Part shown: positions 8,500 through 15,955 of the stretch, one piece after another
How the letters are laid out: each line of letters opens with the position of its first letter
Numbering within the stretch: the stretch's first letter is position 1
Origin: Dehalococcoidia bacterium UBA6627
GTDB taxonomy: Bacteria > Chloroflexota > Dehalococcoidia > UBA2979
Length of the DNA stretch: 18,958 nucleotides
NCBI GenBank assembly: GCA_002455955.1
Contig: DKLZ01000090.1
Location: forward strand, 1 to 18,958
Reading direction: 5' to 3'
The notes under the pieces: generated by a model
Told to the model about the DNA's origin: nothing
What the model saw: the letters and a program-made list of their open reading frames with translations, nothing else
Database searches by the model: none
Translations under genes and position numbers: made by a program

Positions 8500-9141
8500 A
8501 TGACAGTCAGCGAAATTGAACACCTTATTACCGAAATATCGCGAGACGTACATGATCCAAAGGTGATCGAGGTCCTACGCACTGTTCCACGCGATCGCTT
8601 CGTCCGACAAGAAGCAAGATGCTGGGCCTGGAAGAATCACGCTCTAGCTATCGGGTATGGCCAAACCATCTCACAGCCCGTAATCGTTGCATTGATGACT
8701 GAAGCTGCTGCAATCAAATCAACAGATCACGTTCTGGAAATCGGTACCGGATCAGGCTACCAAGCAGCAGTTGCCGCAATGCTTGCCAAAACAGTAACTA
8801 CTGTCGAAGTAATAGACGAACTGCGCAGAAAAGCAACGAAACTCCTGGACGAACTAGGCATCGATAATGTCCAAGTAAAACCTGCTGGCACGGAGATAGG
8901 CGCTCCGAATGGTGAATCCTATGATGTGATTCTCATCACTGCCGCTGTTCCAGAAATTCCACCACCTTTATTTGAACAGCTTACGGAAGGTGGAAGGATT
9001 GTTGCACCAGTAGGTAATCGCAATGAACAAGAATTGATCGTCGGAACCAAACTTAGTACTCGCTTCGAAAGTCGCTCATTAGGACGTTGCCTATTTGTGC
9101 CACTACATGGCCAACATGGATTCGAAAACAGATCATCCTAA
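8500..9141 (+). CDS. pcm: Protein-L-isoaspartate O-methyltransferase
   Basis: Uses S-adenosylmethionine to methylate isoaspartyl residues in aged proteins, starting their repair. The 213-aa length is standard. Seen are VPRDRFV (29-35), the family-specific GYGQTISQP (52-60), SAM-binding motif I LEIGTGSGYQ (79-88), the acidic end of strand 2 (VEVI, 102-105), YDVILITAAVPEIPP (141-155) and LTEGGRIVAPVG (161-172). ATG 8500 is preceded by TTGGA. It lies 50 bases after uvrC on the same strand, so the two may share a transcript. Nothing appears missing or broken. Confidence 0.96.
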   Translation: MTVSEIEHLITEISRDVHDPKVIEVLRTVPRDRFVRQEARCWAWKNHALAIGYGQTISQPVIVALMTEAAAIKSTDHVLEIGTGSGYQAAVAAMLAKTVTTVEVIDELRRKATKLLDELGIDNVQVKPAGTEIGAPNGESYDVILITAAVPEIPPPLFEQLTEGGRIVAPVGNRNEQELIVGTKLSTRFESRSLGRCLFVPLHGQHGFENRSS

Positions 9142-9320
9142 GGTGGCTAAAGTAAACAATTTCAGACGATTAATTGGACGAGCTCACGTGAACTCATATA
9201 TATGTAAAGTCGTAATAAATCGATCCTGTAAATCATCGCTATGCCTAAGACATCTTGCGATTGATTAGATTAATTCAGTCGTCTACGCAGACAAACAAAA
9301 AATTATTTTGGGAGAACGTC

Positions 9321-10268
9321 GTGCTAGATCGAGTAGAAGAGTTCCTACACTATCTATCTGCTGAGCGTGGTTCCTCTAAAAACACGATAGACGCATATCG
9401 GAATGACCTAAATGGCTTCGCAAAATTTGCGGCCAATACCCAGACATCGACCACGAATGTAGGCGATAACGGCCAAAATAAGAGAGCCGAACTGGATAGT
9501 CTCGAAGCACAGGTAATCAGTCGTCAACTAGTCGTCCACTACCTTGCTGATCTGAACGAGCGCGAGTATGCGAAGGCAACTGTGGCTCGCAAAGTAGCGG
9601 CAGTGAAATCATTTTGCAGTTTTCTGCTTGATGGAGGTGCCCTCTCCTCGAATCCCACAACAGAGATCGAATCACCTCGTGCTCCAAAACCAGTACCGCA
9701 CCCCTTGTCGACAAATGAGATAGATAAGTTGCTGCGAGAGCCAGCAACCCTTGACACTCCGGAGTCGGTCCGAGATACAGCGATGCTTGAGTTGATGTAT
9801 GCCACTGGGATGCGCGTTACGGAACTAGTATCACTGAATCTTGACAGTCTTCACATGAAGAAGAACGCTTATGTACGGTGTGTAGGGAAAGGCGCGAAAG
9901 AACGAATAATCCCGGTCCATAACAATGCAACAAGTGCATTAGAGCGATATATCGATCAGTCGAGACCGATACTGATCAAATCACGCACCCAAAGCGCACT
10001 ATTCGTCAACCGTCGTGGTGAACGACTGACCAGACAAGGCTTCTGGCTGATCCTAAAAAATTACGCAAAATCTGCCGGAATCAAGGCTCACGTTACACCG
10101 CATACTTTACGCCATTCATTCGCGACCCACCTGCTGCGCGGCGGAGCTTCGATACGTGATGTTCAAGAGTTACTAGGGCACGCGAACGTCTCAACTACAC
10201 AGGTTTACACTCAACTAGCAGACCAACACTTACGTGATGTTTACGAAAGCATTCATCCGCGCGCGTGA
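9321..10268 (+). CDS. xerD: Site-specific tyrosine recombinase, XerD-like
   Basis: Resolves chromosome dimers at dif sites with a XerC partner or alone. Counted from GTG 9321 (315 aa), the catalytic set is complete: R165 (ATGMRVTEL), K190 (GKGAKERIIP), H261 and R264 (PHTLRHSFATHLL), H287 (LLGHANVSTT) and the nucleophile Y296 (VYTQL). The C-terminus ends HPRA, the form typical of XerD rather than XerC. The N-terminal SAM-like domain (VEEFLHYLSAERGSSKNT) is present, followed by a long polar linker at about 39-65. I chose GTG 9321 because GGGAG (9310-9314) sits six bases upstream; the frame is open to a TTG at 9255, which would add 22 unlikely residues. No attachment site, excisionase or phage gene is nearby, so it reads as the housekeeping recombinase. 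Confidence 0.93.
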   Translation: MLDRVEEFLHYLSAERGSSKNTIDAYRNDLNGFAKFAANTQTSTTNVGDNGQNKRAELDSLEAQVISRQLVVHYLADLNEREYAKATVARKVAAVKSFCSFLLDGGALSSNPTTEIESPRAPKPVPHPLSTNEIDKLLREPATLDTPESVRDTAMLELMYATGMRVTELVSLNLDSLHMKKNAYVRCVGKGAKERIIPVHNNATSALERYIDQSRPILIKSRTQSALFVNRRGERLTRQGFWLILKNYAKSAGIKAHVTPHTLRHSFATHLLRGGASIRDVQELLGHANVSTTQVYTQLADQHLRDVYESIHPRA

Positions 10269-10511
10269 TCGTCGGTCGTTCTAGCACTGAAGTTAGCAAC
10301 CTACCGCACCCAAAAGTTGAGTAACTTCCAGTAGAAGAATTAACAGTGTTTAGATGACCATTCCCCTAACCAAGCGATGCGTAAATATGCATCAGTAGCT
10401 GTAACCTTACGCAAAACGAGCAGTGACCGTGGACAGGCCATTGGATCACTCACTGCGCATCCGCGATTATCGGCATCGCGAAGCTATGCCATTTTCATAC
10501 GAGGAGGAACC

Positions 10512-11834
10512 GTGCGAATAAAAGACATCCGCGCACGAGAGCTTCTTGACTCACGAGGAAACCCCACTCTCGAAGTGGAAGTAGAATTGGTAAACGGCAC
10601 ATTCGGTCGAGCAATCGTTCCAAGTGGAGCAAGTACCGGAGCATACGAGGCTGTCGAATTGCGAGATGGAGATACTGCCCGCTATTTCGGCAAAGGAGTA
10701 CTGAAAGCAATCACGCATGTCCAGAGTGAACTTCGTGAACTAGTAACTAACCGAGATTCCGACGATCAGAACAATATCGATCAGGCAATGTGCGATTTAG
10801 ATGGCACACCGAACAAGGGCCGATTGGGTGCGAACGCTATCCTAGGTGTTTCACTAGCACTGGCCAGAGCGTCCGCCGCAACAAGGAAACAGCCTCTATA
10901 CCGTTATCTGGGTGAACTCTACGCACCGGAGACCAAAATCCAAACATTACCGGTTCCGATGTGCAATGTCCTAAACGGTGGTGCTCATGCGGCAGATTCA
11001 ACGGACTTCCAAGAGTTCATGTTCATGCCCATAGGTGCTCCAACTTTCCGCGCAGGAATACAACAAATATCAGAGTGTTACCAGCATCTAAAACACATCC
11101 TTACCAAGCGCGGATTAAGCACGAACGTGGGTGACGAAGGTGGATTTGCACCTCCTCTGTCGACTAATCGAGAAGCGGTCGATTTGCTAATCGAGGCAAT
11201 CGAAGCTTCCGGCCATCGACCAGGAGAGGACATCGCAATTGCACTCGATCCGGCAACCACCGAGCTCTACACCTTGGACACGAACAGGAATCAAACCGGA
11301 AGAGGGTCTTACAACCTCGAACGTGAGGGTCGCGTAGTGACCTCATCAGAACTAGGAGCTCTGTGGAGCGAATGGATACGTGATTATCCAATAGTCTCAA
11401 TCGAGGATGGTATGGCTGAAGAAGACTGGGCTGGTTGGATACAACTCACGCAAGAAATCGGTGACCGTGTCCAACTAGTAGGAGATGACCTGTTGGTAAC
11501 AAACACGGAGCGGCTGAAGCGCGGAATCAACGAAAATGCTGCAAATGCAATACTCATCAAGCTCAATCAGATAGGGACACTAACTGAAACGTTTAGTGCT
11601 ATTCGGATGGCTCAAGAGGCAAATTGGAACGCTGTGATTTCACATAGATCTGGAGAAACCGAGGATACATTTATCGCTCACCTCGCTGTCGCAACGGGTG
11701 TCGGCCAAATCAAGGCTGGTGCGACAGCAAGAACGGATCGCACGTCGAAATACAATGAACTCCTTCGAATCGAGGAGGATCTGGGGGCTACCGCAATCTA
11801 CCCTGGCAGCTCACTCTTCGCATACGATGCATAA
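10512..11834 (+). CDS. eno: Enolase (phosphopyruvate hydratase)
   Basis: Converts 2-phosphoglycerate to phosphoenolpyruvate in glycolysis, reversibly and Mg-dependent. From GTG 10512 the protein is 440 aa. The start is fixed by GAGGAGG at 10501-10507 and by the canonical beginning MRIKDIRARELLDSRGNPT. The active site is complete: SGASTGAYEA (38-47), H159 in NGGAHA, E168 in DFQEFM, E209 in GDEGGFAP, Mg ligands D246, E298 (IEDG) and D325 (VGDDL), K350 (IKLNQIGT), HRS at 378-380 and K401. It is slightly longer than the usual 425-432 aa because of a polar segment at about 256-280 (TNRNQTGRGSYNLEREGRVV). An unrecognised gene starts 8 bases after the stop, presumably in the same transcript, and GAPDH follows. 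Confidence 0.98.
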   Translation: MRIKDIRARELLDSRGNPTLEVEVELVNGTFGRAIVPSGASTGAYEAVELRDGDTARYFGKGVLKAITHVQSELRELVTNRDSDDQNNIDQAMCDLDGTPNKGRLGANAILGVSLALARASAATRKQPLYRYLGELYAPETKIQTLPVPMCNVLNGGAHAADSTDFQEFMFMPIGAPTFRAGIQQISECYQHLKHILTKRGLSTNVGDEGGFAPPLSTNREAVDLLIEAIEASGHRPGEDIAIALDPATTELYTLDTNRNQTGRGSYNLEREGRVVTSSELGALWSEWIRDYPIVSIEDGMAEEDWAGWIQLTQEIGDRVQLVGDDLLVTNTERLKRGINENAANAILIKLNQIGTLTETFSAIRMAQEANWNAVISHRSGETEDTFIAHLAVATGVGQIKAGATARTDRTSKYNELLRIEEDLGATAIYPGSSLFAYDA

Positions 11835-11842
11835 TCAGCTTT

Positions 11843-12808
11843 ATGTCTAGCACAAACTCCACGGAAATGCCGAAGAAACCTAACAAAAGTCGCGACGAAG
11901 AAAATTTTGACACTGCGAAGAATTATCTACAGATCGCCGAATCACCTCAGCGCATTTCGGGAATGCGCGTACCAAACGATGGTTGGCAGCTACCTGGTAA
12001 GCCAGACAGATTAGACTCGGCTGCCGAGGATGCTTGGCGACAAGCTGGTTTCAATCTCACACAAGACCTCAGACTTATCAGCGATGGACTCGACATCCAA
12101 GCGCGATTTGCTGCGAGCGGCTACAAGCCGAGCTCTCGAAACATGACTATGGCCGGGTTCGCAACATTATGGAGCCGCTCACTACTGACAACTTCGGACG
12201 CTGTCGGACTCGTGCGTCGCGCAGCATACCAAAGTGCCGTACCGCTAGCGCGACAAACAATCGAACTTGTGTCCGCACAAATAGGGCTCACTAATGAACT
12301 AGATGAATGGCGCCGATGGACACACGAAGCGTACGCTCGAAATGATCGCGCAAGAGCTGTTGAGCAGACAGTCGGTCATTACTTCTCGGGAGAAACAATC
12401 GCAGCTGATCCCGATCTAAGAGTCGCATATCGTGCTGCCTCAGATTTTGGACGTCCGAATTTCGGACCAAGCGCCCTATTCGCTGCCAATGAAGCAAACC
12501 ACGAACGTTACCCATTGATCTTCGGTGATCAGACGTTCCATGTCGGTTGGGCGGAATTAATCCTGGGATGGCTACTCCTGACAAACAATCGACAGCTCCA
12601 CCTAGCGCTTCATCTGGAATCGCTCTTTCCCGCCACAAGTTCACTCCGTGAACAAACAAACACGCATGTGCAGGCTGTGGCACAACAGCTCGCAGATGCC
12701 CGACGATGCAGAGTAGAAGAATATAAAGATGTAGATGGGCGAAAACGTTTGCTCCTAACGGGGTTCCGCCGACAACCGTCAGATCAGGGAAAGCGCGTTT
12801 TGCTCTAA
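11843..12808 (+). CDS. Hypothetical protein, probably cotranscribed with enolase
   Basis: 321 residues from ATG 11843, only 8 bases after the enolase stop; the ribosome site is weak, suggesting translational coupling. I do not recognise the family. The first ~45 residues are polar and probably disordered. The rest looks mainly helical and soluble, with many Arg, Ala and Trp and no membrane segment or signal peptide. The longest hydrophobic stretch, WAELILGWLLLTNN near 235-250, is probably a buried helix. Repeated patterns such as LVRRAAYQSAVPLARQTIEL and LDEWRRWTHEAYARNDRARA suggest a helical-bundle domain. There are no cysteine clusters and no recognisable nucleotide-binding or hydrolase motif. 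Codon use looks like that of its neighbours, so it is probably a real gene. The antisense frame is also open for 197 codons, but the sense frame has the better context. Confidence 0.75.
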   Translation: MSSTNSTEMPKKPNKSRDEENFDTAKNYLQIAESPQRISGMRVPNDGWQLPGKPDRLDSAAEDAWRQAGFNLTQDLRLISDGLDIQARFAASGYKPSSRNMTMAGFATLWSRSLLTTSDAVGLVRRAAYQSAVPLARQTIELVSAQIGLTNELDEWRRWTHEAYARNDRARAVEQTVGHYFSGETIAADPDLRVAYRAASDFGRPNFGPSALFAANEANHERYPLIFGDQTFHVGWAELILGWLLLTNNRQLHLALHLESLFPATSSLREQTNTHVQAVAQQLADARRCRVEEYKDVDGRKRLLLTGFRRQPSDQGKRVLL

Positions 12809-12825
12809 AGCAATCTTTCACTATC

Positions 12826-12857
12826 TCCATCGAAGATGGGAAAATTGTTCGACAATT
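12826..12857 (+). other. Two tandem small hairpins, possible transcription end of the eno unit
   Basis: Starting 18 bases after the 321-aa gene, two short perfect stems follow each other: CCATC/GATGG around a GAA loop (12827-12839, extendable by one G-T pair) and AATTGT/ACAATT around TCG (12843-12857), then CTCTTTC. The second stem is AU-rich and the T run is weak, so an intrinsic terminator is only possible. Confidence 0.3.
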
Positions 12858-13038
12858 CTCTTTCGTGAGCTGTTTAGACCTCATCTTCCCCTGTTAGTTG
12901 AAAAGAGCATCTACCCGCATGCAAAAGAACTTTTCGAAACATTCTGATGCAGCTTGAACCACTGACCTTTAGGATCAGAAACAAGATCAGCTGAGTAATG
13001 CTGGACGAGTTAGTCCGCTCACTCGATCCGATAGCGAA

Positions 13039-13056
13039 CTCCCGCAACCTCGGGAG
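13039..13056 (+). promoter_or_regulatory. GC-rich hairpin in the GAPDH leader
   Basis: CTCCCG (13039-13044) and CGGGAG (13051-13056) form a perfect six-pair stem with a CAACCT loop. It ends eight bases before the AGGAGA ribosome site (13065-13070) of the GAPDH gene. A role in translation control or mRNA stability is inference. Confidence 0.3.
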
Positions 13057-13076
13057 GGGTAAGCAGGAGAACGGTA

Positions 13077-14090
13077 ATGACACTGCGAGTGGGAATCAAC
13101 GGATTCGGACGGACAGGACGGGCGGCATTCCGCGCCTGGTGGGAAAATCGTCGCAATGACTTCGAAATCGTGGCAATTAATCGAGGCCCCGTAAACATTC
13201 GTACTCATCTTCTCAGGCACGACTCTGATTACGGACGATTCCCGGCTGAAATCATCGACGGCACTGATTCATTTAGAGTCGATGACCATGAGGTCGCAGT
13301 CTTCAATGAAAACGAACCTAGAAACATTCCATGGGGCTCAGCAGATGTCGACGTGGTAATCGAGTCAACTGGCCAATATCGCACCGGTGAAGACGCGTCA
13401 GCACATCTTGATGATGGAGTAAAGAAAGTAATCATTTCCTCCCCAGCAAAAGGTGAAGACTGGACGGTAATCATGGGAGTGAACGACGCAGACTACCGAC
13501 CAGCAGACCACCACGTTATCTCAGCGGGTTCATGCACAACTAACTGTGTCATGCTGGCCGTGAAGGTTTTACACGATGCCTTCACCATCGAGCATGGCTT
13601 CATGAGCACAATCCACGCCTATACCGGCGATCAAAACTTGGTCGATAACTCACATAAGGATCTGCGCAGAGCACGAGCTGCTGCATTAAATATCGTCCCT
13701 ACAAGTTCCGGCGCATCAAGTGCTGTCGGGAAATTAATTCCAGAGCTTGCAGGAAAATTTGATGGCATCGCGTTCCGTGTGCCAACACCGACCGTGTCAC
13801 TTGTTGATTTGACAACGAACCTACATGACACTCCCACCGTAGACGAGATTAATGAAGCTTTCCTCACAGCAGCCGATCAGTCACTGAAGGGTTACTTGGC
13901 CTACGAACATGAAGAACTAGTTTCAACCGACTTCAAGGCAAACCCAGCCTCCGCGATCTTCGATTCACCAGCAACAATGCTGGTCGACGGTGGTATGACA
14001 AAGACAATCGAGTGGTACGACAACGAGTGGGGATATAGTTGTCGTCTCACTGATGTCGTAGCTCTTCTTGCCGAGCGCGGCCTCAGCTAG
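13077..14090 (+). CDS. gap: Glyceraldehyde-3-phosphate dehydrogenase, possibly NADP-using
   Basis: Oxidises and phosphorylates glyceraldehyde-3-phosphate, reversibly. ATG 13077 has AGGAGA (13065-13070) at a good distance. The 337-aa protein shows GINGFGRTGR (6-15), ESTGQYRT (96-103), catalytic C153 in SCTTNC, H180 in STIHAYTGDQ, DLRRARAAALNIVPTS (195-210), RVPTPTVSLVDL (234-245) and YDNEWGYS (314-321), so it should be active. The dinucleotide site is unusual: the conserved ND after strand 2 is NR (N35, R36), and the DLPHKDL segment typical of NAD-dependent enzymes is DNSHKDL (190-196). By family knowledge both changes point toward NADP(H). The usual downstream pgk and tpiA genes are absent; ffh follows after 218 bases. 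The symbol is given as gap because the paralogue class cannot be settled. Confidence 0.95.
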   Translation: MTLRVGINGFGRTGRAAFRAWWENRRNDFEIVAINRGPVNIRTHLLRHDSDYGRFPAEIIDGTDSFRVDDHEVAVFNENEPRNIPWGSADVDVVIESTGQYRTGEDASAHLDDGVKKVIISSPAKGEDWTVIMGVNDADYRPADHHVISAGSCTTNCVMLAVKVLHDAFTIEHGFMSTIHAYTGDQNLVDNSHKDLRRARAAALNIVPTSSGASSAVGKLIPELAGKFDGIAFRVPTPTVSLVDLTTNLHDTPTVDEINEAFLTAADQSLKGYLAYEHEELVSTDFKANPASAIFDSPATMLVDGGMTKTIEWYDNEWGYSCRLTDVVALLAERGLS

Positions 14091-14138
14091 TAGCGAACGC
14101 TCATTTAACCCGACACAAATGGCTAATCGTAAAAAGGA

Positions 14139-14268
14139 ATTTTCTGATTGCCCGAACAACTCTTCGTATCGTTCGTCTTACCTTCAAAAACAAACTTGGC
14201 CGTGATATTCGAAGATGGCCAGACCTGGTAGAAGCTAATCTGACGCCAGAAGCAAACTATCAGAAAAT
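14139..14268. repeat. Long-range inverted repeat upstream of ffh
   Basis: ATTTTCTGAT at 14139-14148 and its exact reverse complement ATCAGAAAAT at 14259-14268 are 110 bases apart in the gene-free stretch before ffh. Chance pairing of this length in a gap this size is unlikely (a few per cent) but not excluded. No SRP RNA signature (GGAAGGNAGCAG-like) lies between the arms. Confidence 0.4.
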
Positions 14269-14293
14269 AACGGGTAGCAATTACCACTAGCAC

Positions 14294-14299
14294 TATATA
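14294..14299 (+). promoter_or_regulatory. Possible -10 element for a leaderless ffh transcript
   Basis: TATATA ends nine bases before the ffh ATG, so transcription would start at or next to the start codon. No ribosome site is present before ffh and an in-frame TAG at 14288 rules out an upstream start, which fits a leaderless mRNA. No clear -35 is seen. Confidence 0.3.
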
Positions 14300-14308
14300 G
14301 TTGACATC

Positions 14309-15643
14309 ATGCTCGAATCTCTGTCCGAACGACTGCAAGGCACTTTTCGGCGCCTAGGTTCCTCCGGAAAGATCACGGAAGCCGATTTAGATGTAGCGCT
14401 GCGCGAGGTGCGAGTCGCACTACTCGAAGCTGATGTCAATTTTAAGGTCGCTCGCGAATTTATCGCGCAAGTACGCGAACGCGCTGTTGGACAGGCAGTA
14501 ATGCAGTCAATTACCCCGTCACAGCAGGTGATTGGGATCGTCAATCAACAACTTGTAGAAATCCTCGGCAGTAGCGCAGAAACCTTGCTCCGAGCTGATA
14601 CCGATCCAACGAAGATCATGGTCGTCGGCGGGAAAGGTGCGGGGAAAACAACACTATGTGCACGTCTAGCTCTGAAATACAAGAACGAAGGTCGACAACC
14701 GCTATTGGTGTCTACCGACTTCGAACGCGTAGCTGCTAGCGAGCAATTGCAGGTACTCGGCGATTCGATTGATGTCCCTGTTTGGGTCGAAGAAACTCAG
14801 GCCCCAGCTGCCGAAATCGCCGACCGCGCGCTCACAGAAGCGACACGTTCGGGCGCAAACGTAGTAATCGTAGACACGGTTGGCACTCTCACATTGGAAG
14901 ACTCGCTCGCCGACGAGTTGGCTGCCTTGGCTGATGAAATCGATCCCACTGAAGTACTAATAGCCGTTGATGCAATGACAGGTCAGGAGGCGGTAACCCT
15001 CGCGAGCAAGTTCGATCAAGAGATCGAGGGCACCGGGATCGTCGTTACAAAGACTGACTCAGACACCCGCGGTGGTGCAATGCTCTCTGTAAGGGAAGTG
15101 ACAGGGTTACCAATCAAATTGATCACCACTGGGGAAAACCTTGAAGCAATCGAGGATTTCCATCCCGATCGTATAGCGTCACGGATTCTTGGTATGGGAG
15201 ATGTCGTATCGCTGGTTGAGAAGGCAAAAGAAGTAGTCAGCGAACGTGACATGAAGAATGTTACTCAGAGGATGAAAAGTGGTCAGTTCAACCTTGAAGA
15301 TTTTCTCGTACAGATGCAGCAGATGAAAAACATGGGGCCATTGAGTGGATTGCTAGAAATGCTACCCGGTGGTGGGCAAATGGCGAAACAAATGACTGGA
15401 GTGAATCTCGATGAGTCCTTCTTCGCACAAAGTGAGGCCATCGTCCTATCGATGACACCTGAAGAACGACGTAACCCGGATATCCTAAACGGCTCACGAC
15501 GAAGGAGAATTGCGAAGGGTGCAGGTACATCTCTGACCGAAGTGAACCGTTTGCTCAATCAGTTTAAGGACGCGAAAAGATTGATGCAGGCGATGACAAG
15601 CGGTAAGGGGGCCGGTGGTCTAGGCAAGCTACTCGGGTTCTAA
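14309..15643 (+). CDS. ffh: Signal recognition particle protein Ffh, with atypical GTPase motifs
   Basis: Binds signal sequences and 4.5S/SRP RNA and delivers ribosomes to FtsY at the membrane. The 444-aa protein has the N domain (1-85, starting MLESLSERLQ), G domain (about 90-300) and M domain (about 315-430) in order. The M domain is canonical: DFLVQMQQMKNMGPLSGLLE finger region and GSRRRRIAKGAGTS (395-408) for RNA binding. The G domain keeps the P-loop GGKGAGKTT (107-115), D137, R140, Q146 and the FHPDRIASRILGMGD stretch. However, DTAGR reads DTVGT (189-193), TKLDGDARGG reads TKTDSDTRGG (247-256), and DTYRPAA reads DFERVAA (137-143). The first ATG is certain because of the upstream stop, and it has no ribosome site. 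Domain content and location next to rpsP make it the housekeeping Ffh rather than FtsY or FlhF. Confidence 0.95.
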   Translation: MLESLSERLQGTFRRLGSSGKITEADLDVALREVRVALLEADVNFKVAREFIAQVRERAVGQAVMQSITPSQQVIGIVNQQLVEILGSSAETLLRADTDPTKIMVVGGKGAGKTTLCARLALKYKNEGRQPLLVSTDFERVAASEQLQVLGDSIDVPVWVEETQAPAAEIADRALTEATRSGANVVIVDTVGTLTLEDSLADELAALADEIDPTEVLIAVDAMTGQEAVTLASKFDQEIEGTGIVVTKTDSDTRGGAMLSVREVTGLPIKLITTGENLEAIEDFHPDRIASRILGMGDVVSLVEKAKEVVSERDMKNVTQRMKSGQFNLEDFLVQMQQMKNMGPLSGLLEMLPGGGQMAKQMTGVNLDESFFAQSEAIVLSMTPEERRNPDILNGSRRRRIAKGAGTSLTEVNRLLNQFKDAKRLMQAMTSGKGAGGLGKLLGF

Positions 15644-15781
15644 TCAACCTGCGGCGTTTGACCTATCGAGTGACAATCATTCGAACGTTAATTTTCAGAT
15701 ATCGACCTCTGACCATGAATAATGCATTCTCAGATCGAGTGCCTATTCGAAACGCTTAGAGATATCTAAAATAAAACCAGA

Positions 15782-15795
15782 AATTAACGTTAATT
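15782..15795. promoter_or_regulatory. 14-base perfect palindrome, candidate operator
   Basis: AATTAACGTTAATT is a perfect dyad overlapping by two bases the -35-like hexamer ahead of rpsP. Ten of its bases recur at 15684-15693. A palindrome of this length is expected about once by chance in a window this size, so only its position makes it interesting. Confidence 0.3.
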
Positions 15796-15822
15796 GAATG
15801 AGATAGTTCGCTATCCTATTAG
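15794..15822 (+). promoter_or_regulatory. Candidate sigma-70-type promoter for rpsP-khpA-rimM
   Basis: TTGAAT (15794-15799) and TATTAG (15817-15822) each match four of six consensus bases and are spaced exactly 17 bases apart. Transcription would begin near 15829, giving a leader of about 127 bases before the rpsP start. A promoter here would let the ribosomal group be made separately from ffh. Confidence 0.35.
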
Positions 15823-15826
15823 TGAT

Positions 15827-15894
15827 CGATAAGCGGTTCGGCATAACCGTTCGACCTGCGAAGCAATTGGCTATCCGCCTTTGATCGCTTATCG
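15827..15894 (+). repeat. Nine-pair inverted repeat in the predicted rpsP leader
   Basis: CGATAAGCG (15827-15835) pairs with CGCTTATCG (15886-15894). The 50-base interior contains a competing hairpin CGGTT/AACCG (15834-15849) and a short GGC/GCC stem (15869-15879). As RNA this could fold into a branched element just upstream of the rpsP ribosome site. By chance, nine pairs in a region this long is not rare. Confidence 0.35.
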
Positions 15895-15955
15895 TCGATT
15901 GATCCTGATTTGAATCGCCTACTGTTATCTGCAGCAAACATTCACGGAGGAATAG

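Larger units (their letters stand above)
15644..15955 (+). other. Gene-free region between ffh and rpsP; candidate promoter and structured leader
   Basis: 312 bases without a credible coding frame. The 3' half holds, in order, a 14-base palindrome, a promoter-like pair of hexamers, a small TTCG-loop hairpin (GATAG/CTATC, 15802-15815) and a nine-pair inverted repeat; these are listed separately. The 5' half (15644-15780) shows only an isolated AACGTTAATT at 15684-15693, which repeats the right part of the palindrome. I see no rho-independent terminator for ffh. Confidence 0.5.

Noticed and set aside
9180..9195. Palindrome GAGCTCACGTGAACTC upstream of xerD as an operator
   Set aside because: One mismatch, no promoter around it, and CACGTG cores occur elsewhere in the window by chance.
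9321..10268. The tyrosine recombinase as an integrase marking a mobile element
   Set aside because: The XerD-type C-terminus, housekeeping neighbours, and absence of attachment repeats or phage genes favour the chromosomal dimer-resolution enzyme.
10376..10413. Overlapping inverted repeats (GATGC/GCATC and TGCGTAA/TTACGCA) upstream of eno as a regulatory switch
   Set aside because: Stems of five and seven pairs in a 243-base gap are expected by chance, and no promoter or conserved sequence anchors them.
10377..10511. A 45-residue N-terminal extension of enolase
   Set aside because: The GAGGAGG site and the canonical MRIKDIRARE start place translation at 10512; the upstream codons show no enolase-like or targeting sequence.
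12291..12884. A 197-codon open frame antisense to the gene after enolase
   Set aside because: It has no ribosome site, its composition is rich in Arg/Leu/His as typical of a shadow frame, and the sense frame is tightly spaced behind enolase.
14119..14205. A 28-codon frame (MANRKKEFSD...) between gap and ffh
   Set aside because: No ribosome site, no recognisable product, and one arm of the inverted repeat lies within it; likely chance.
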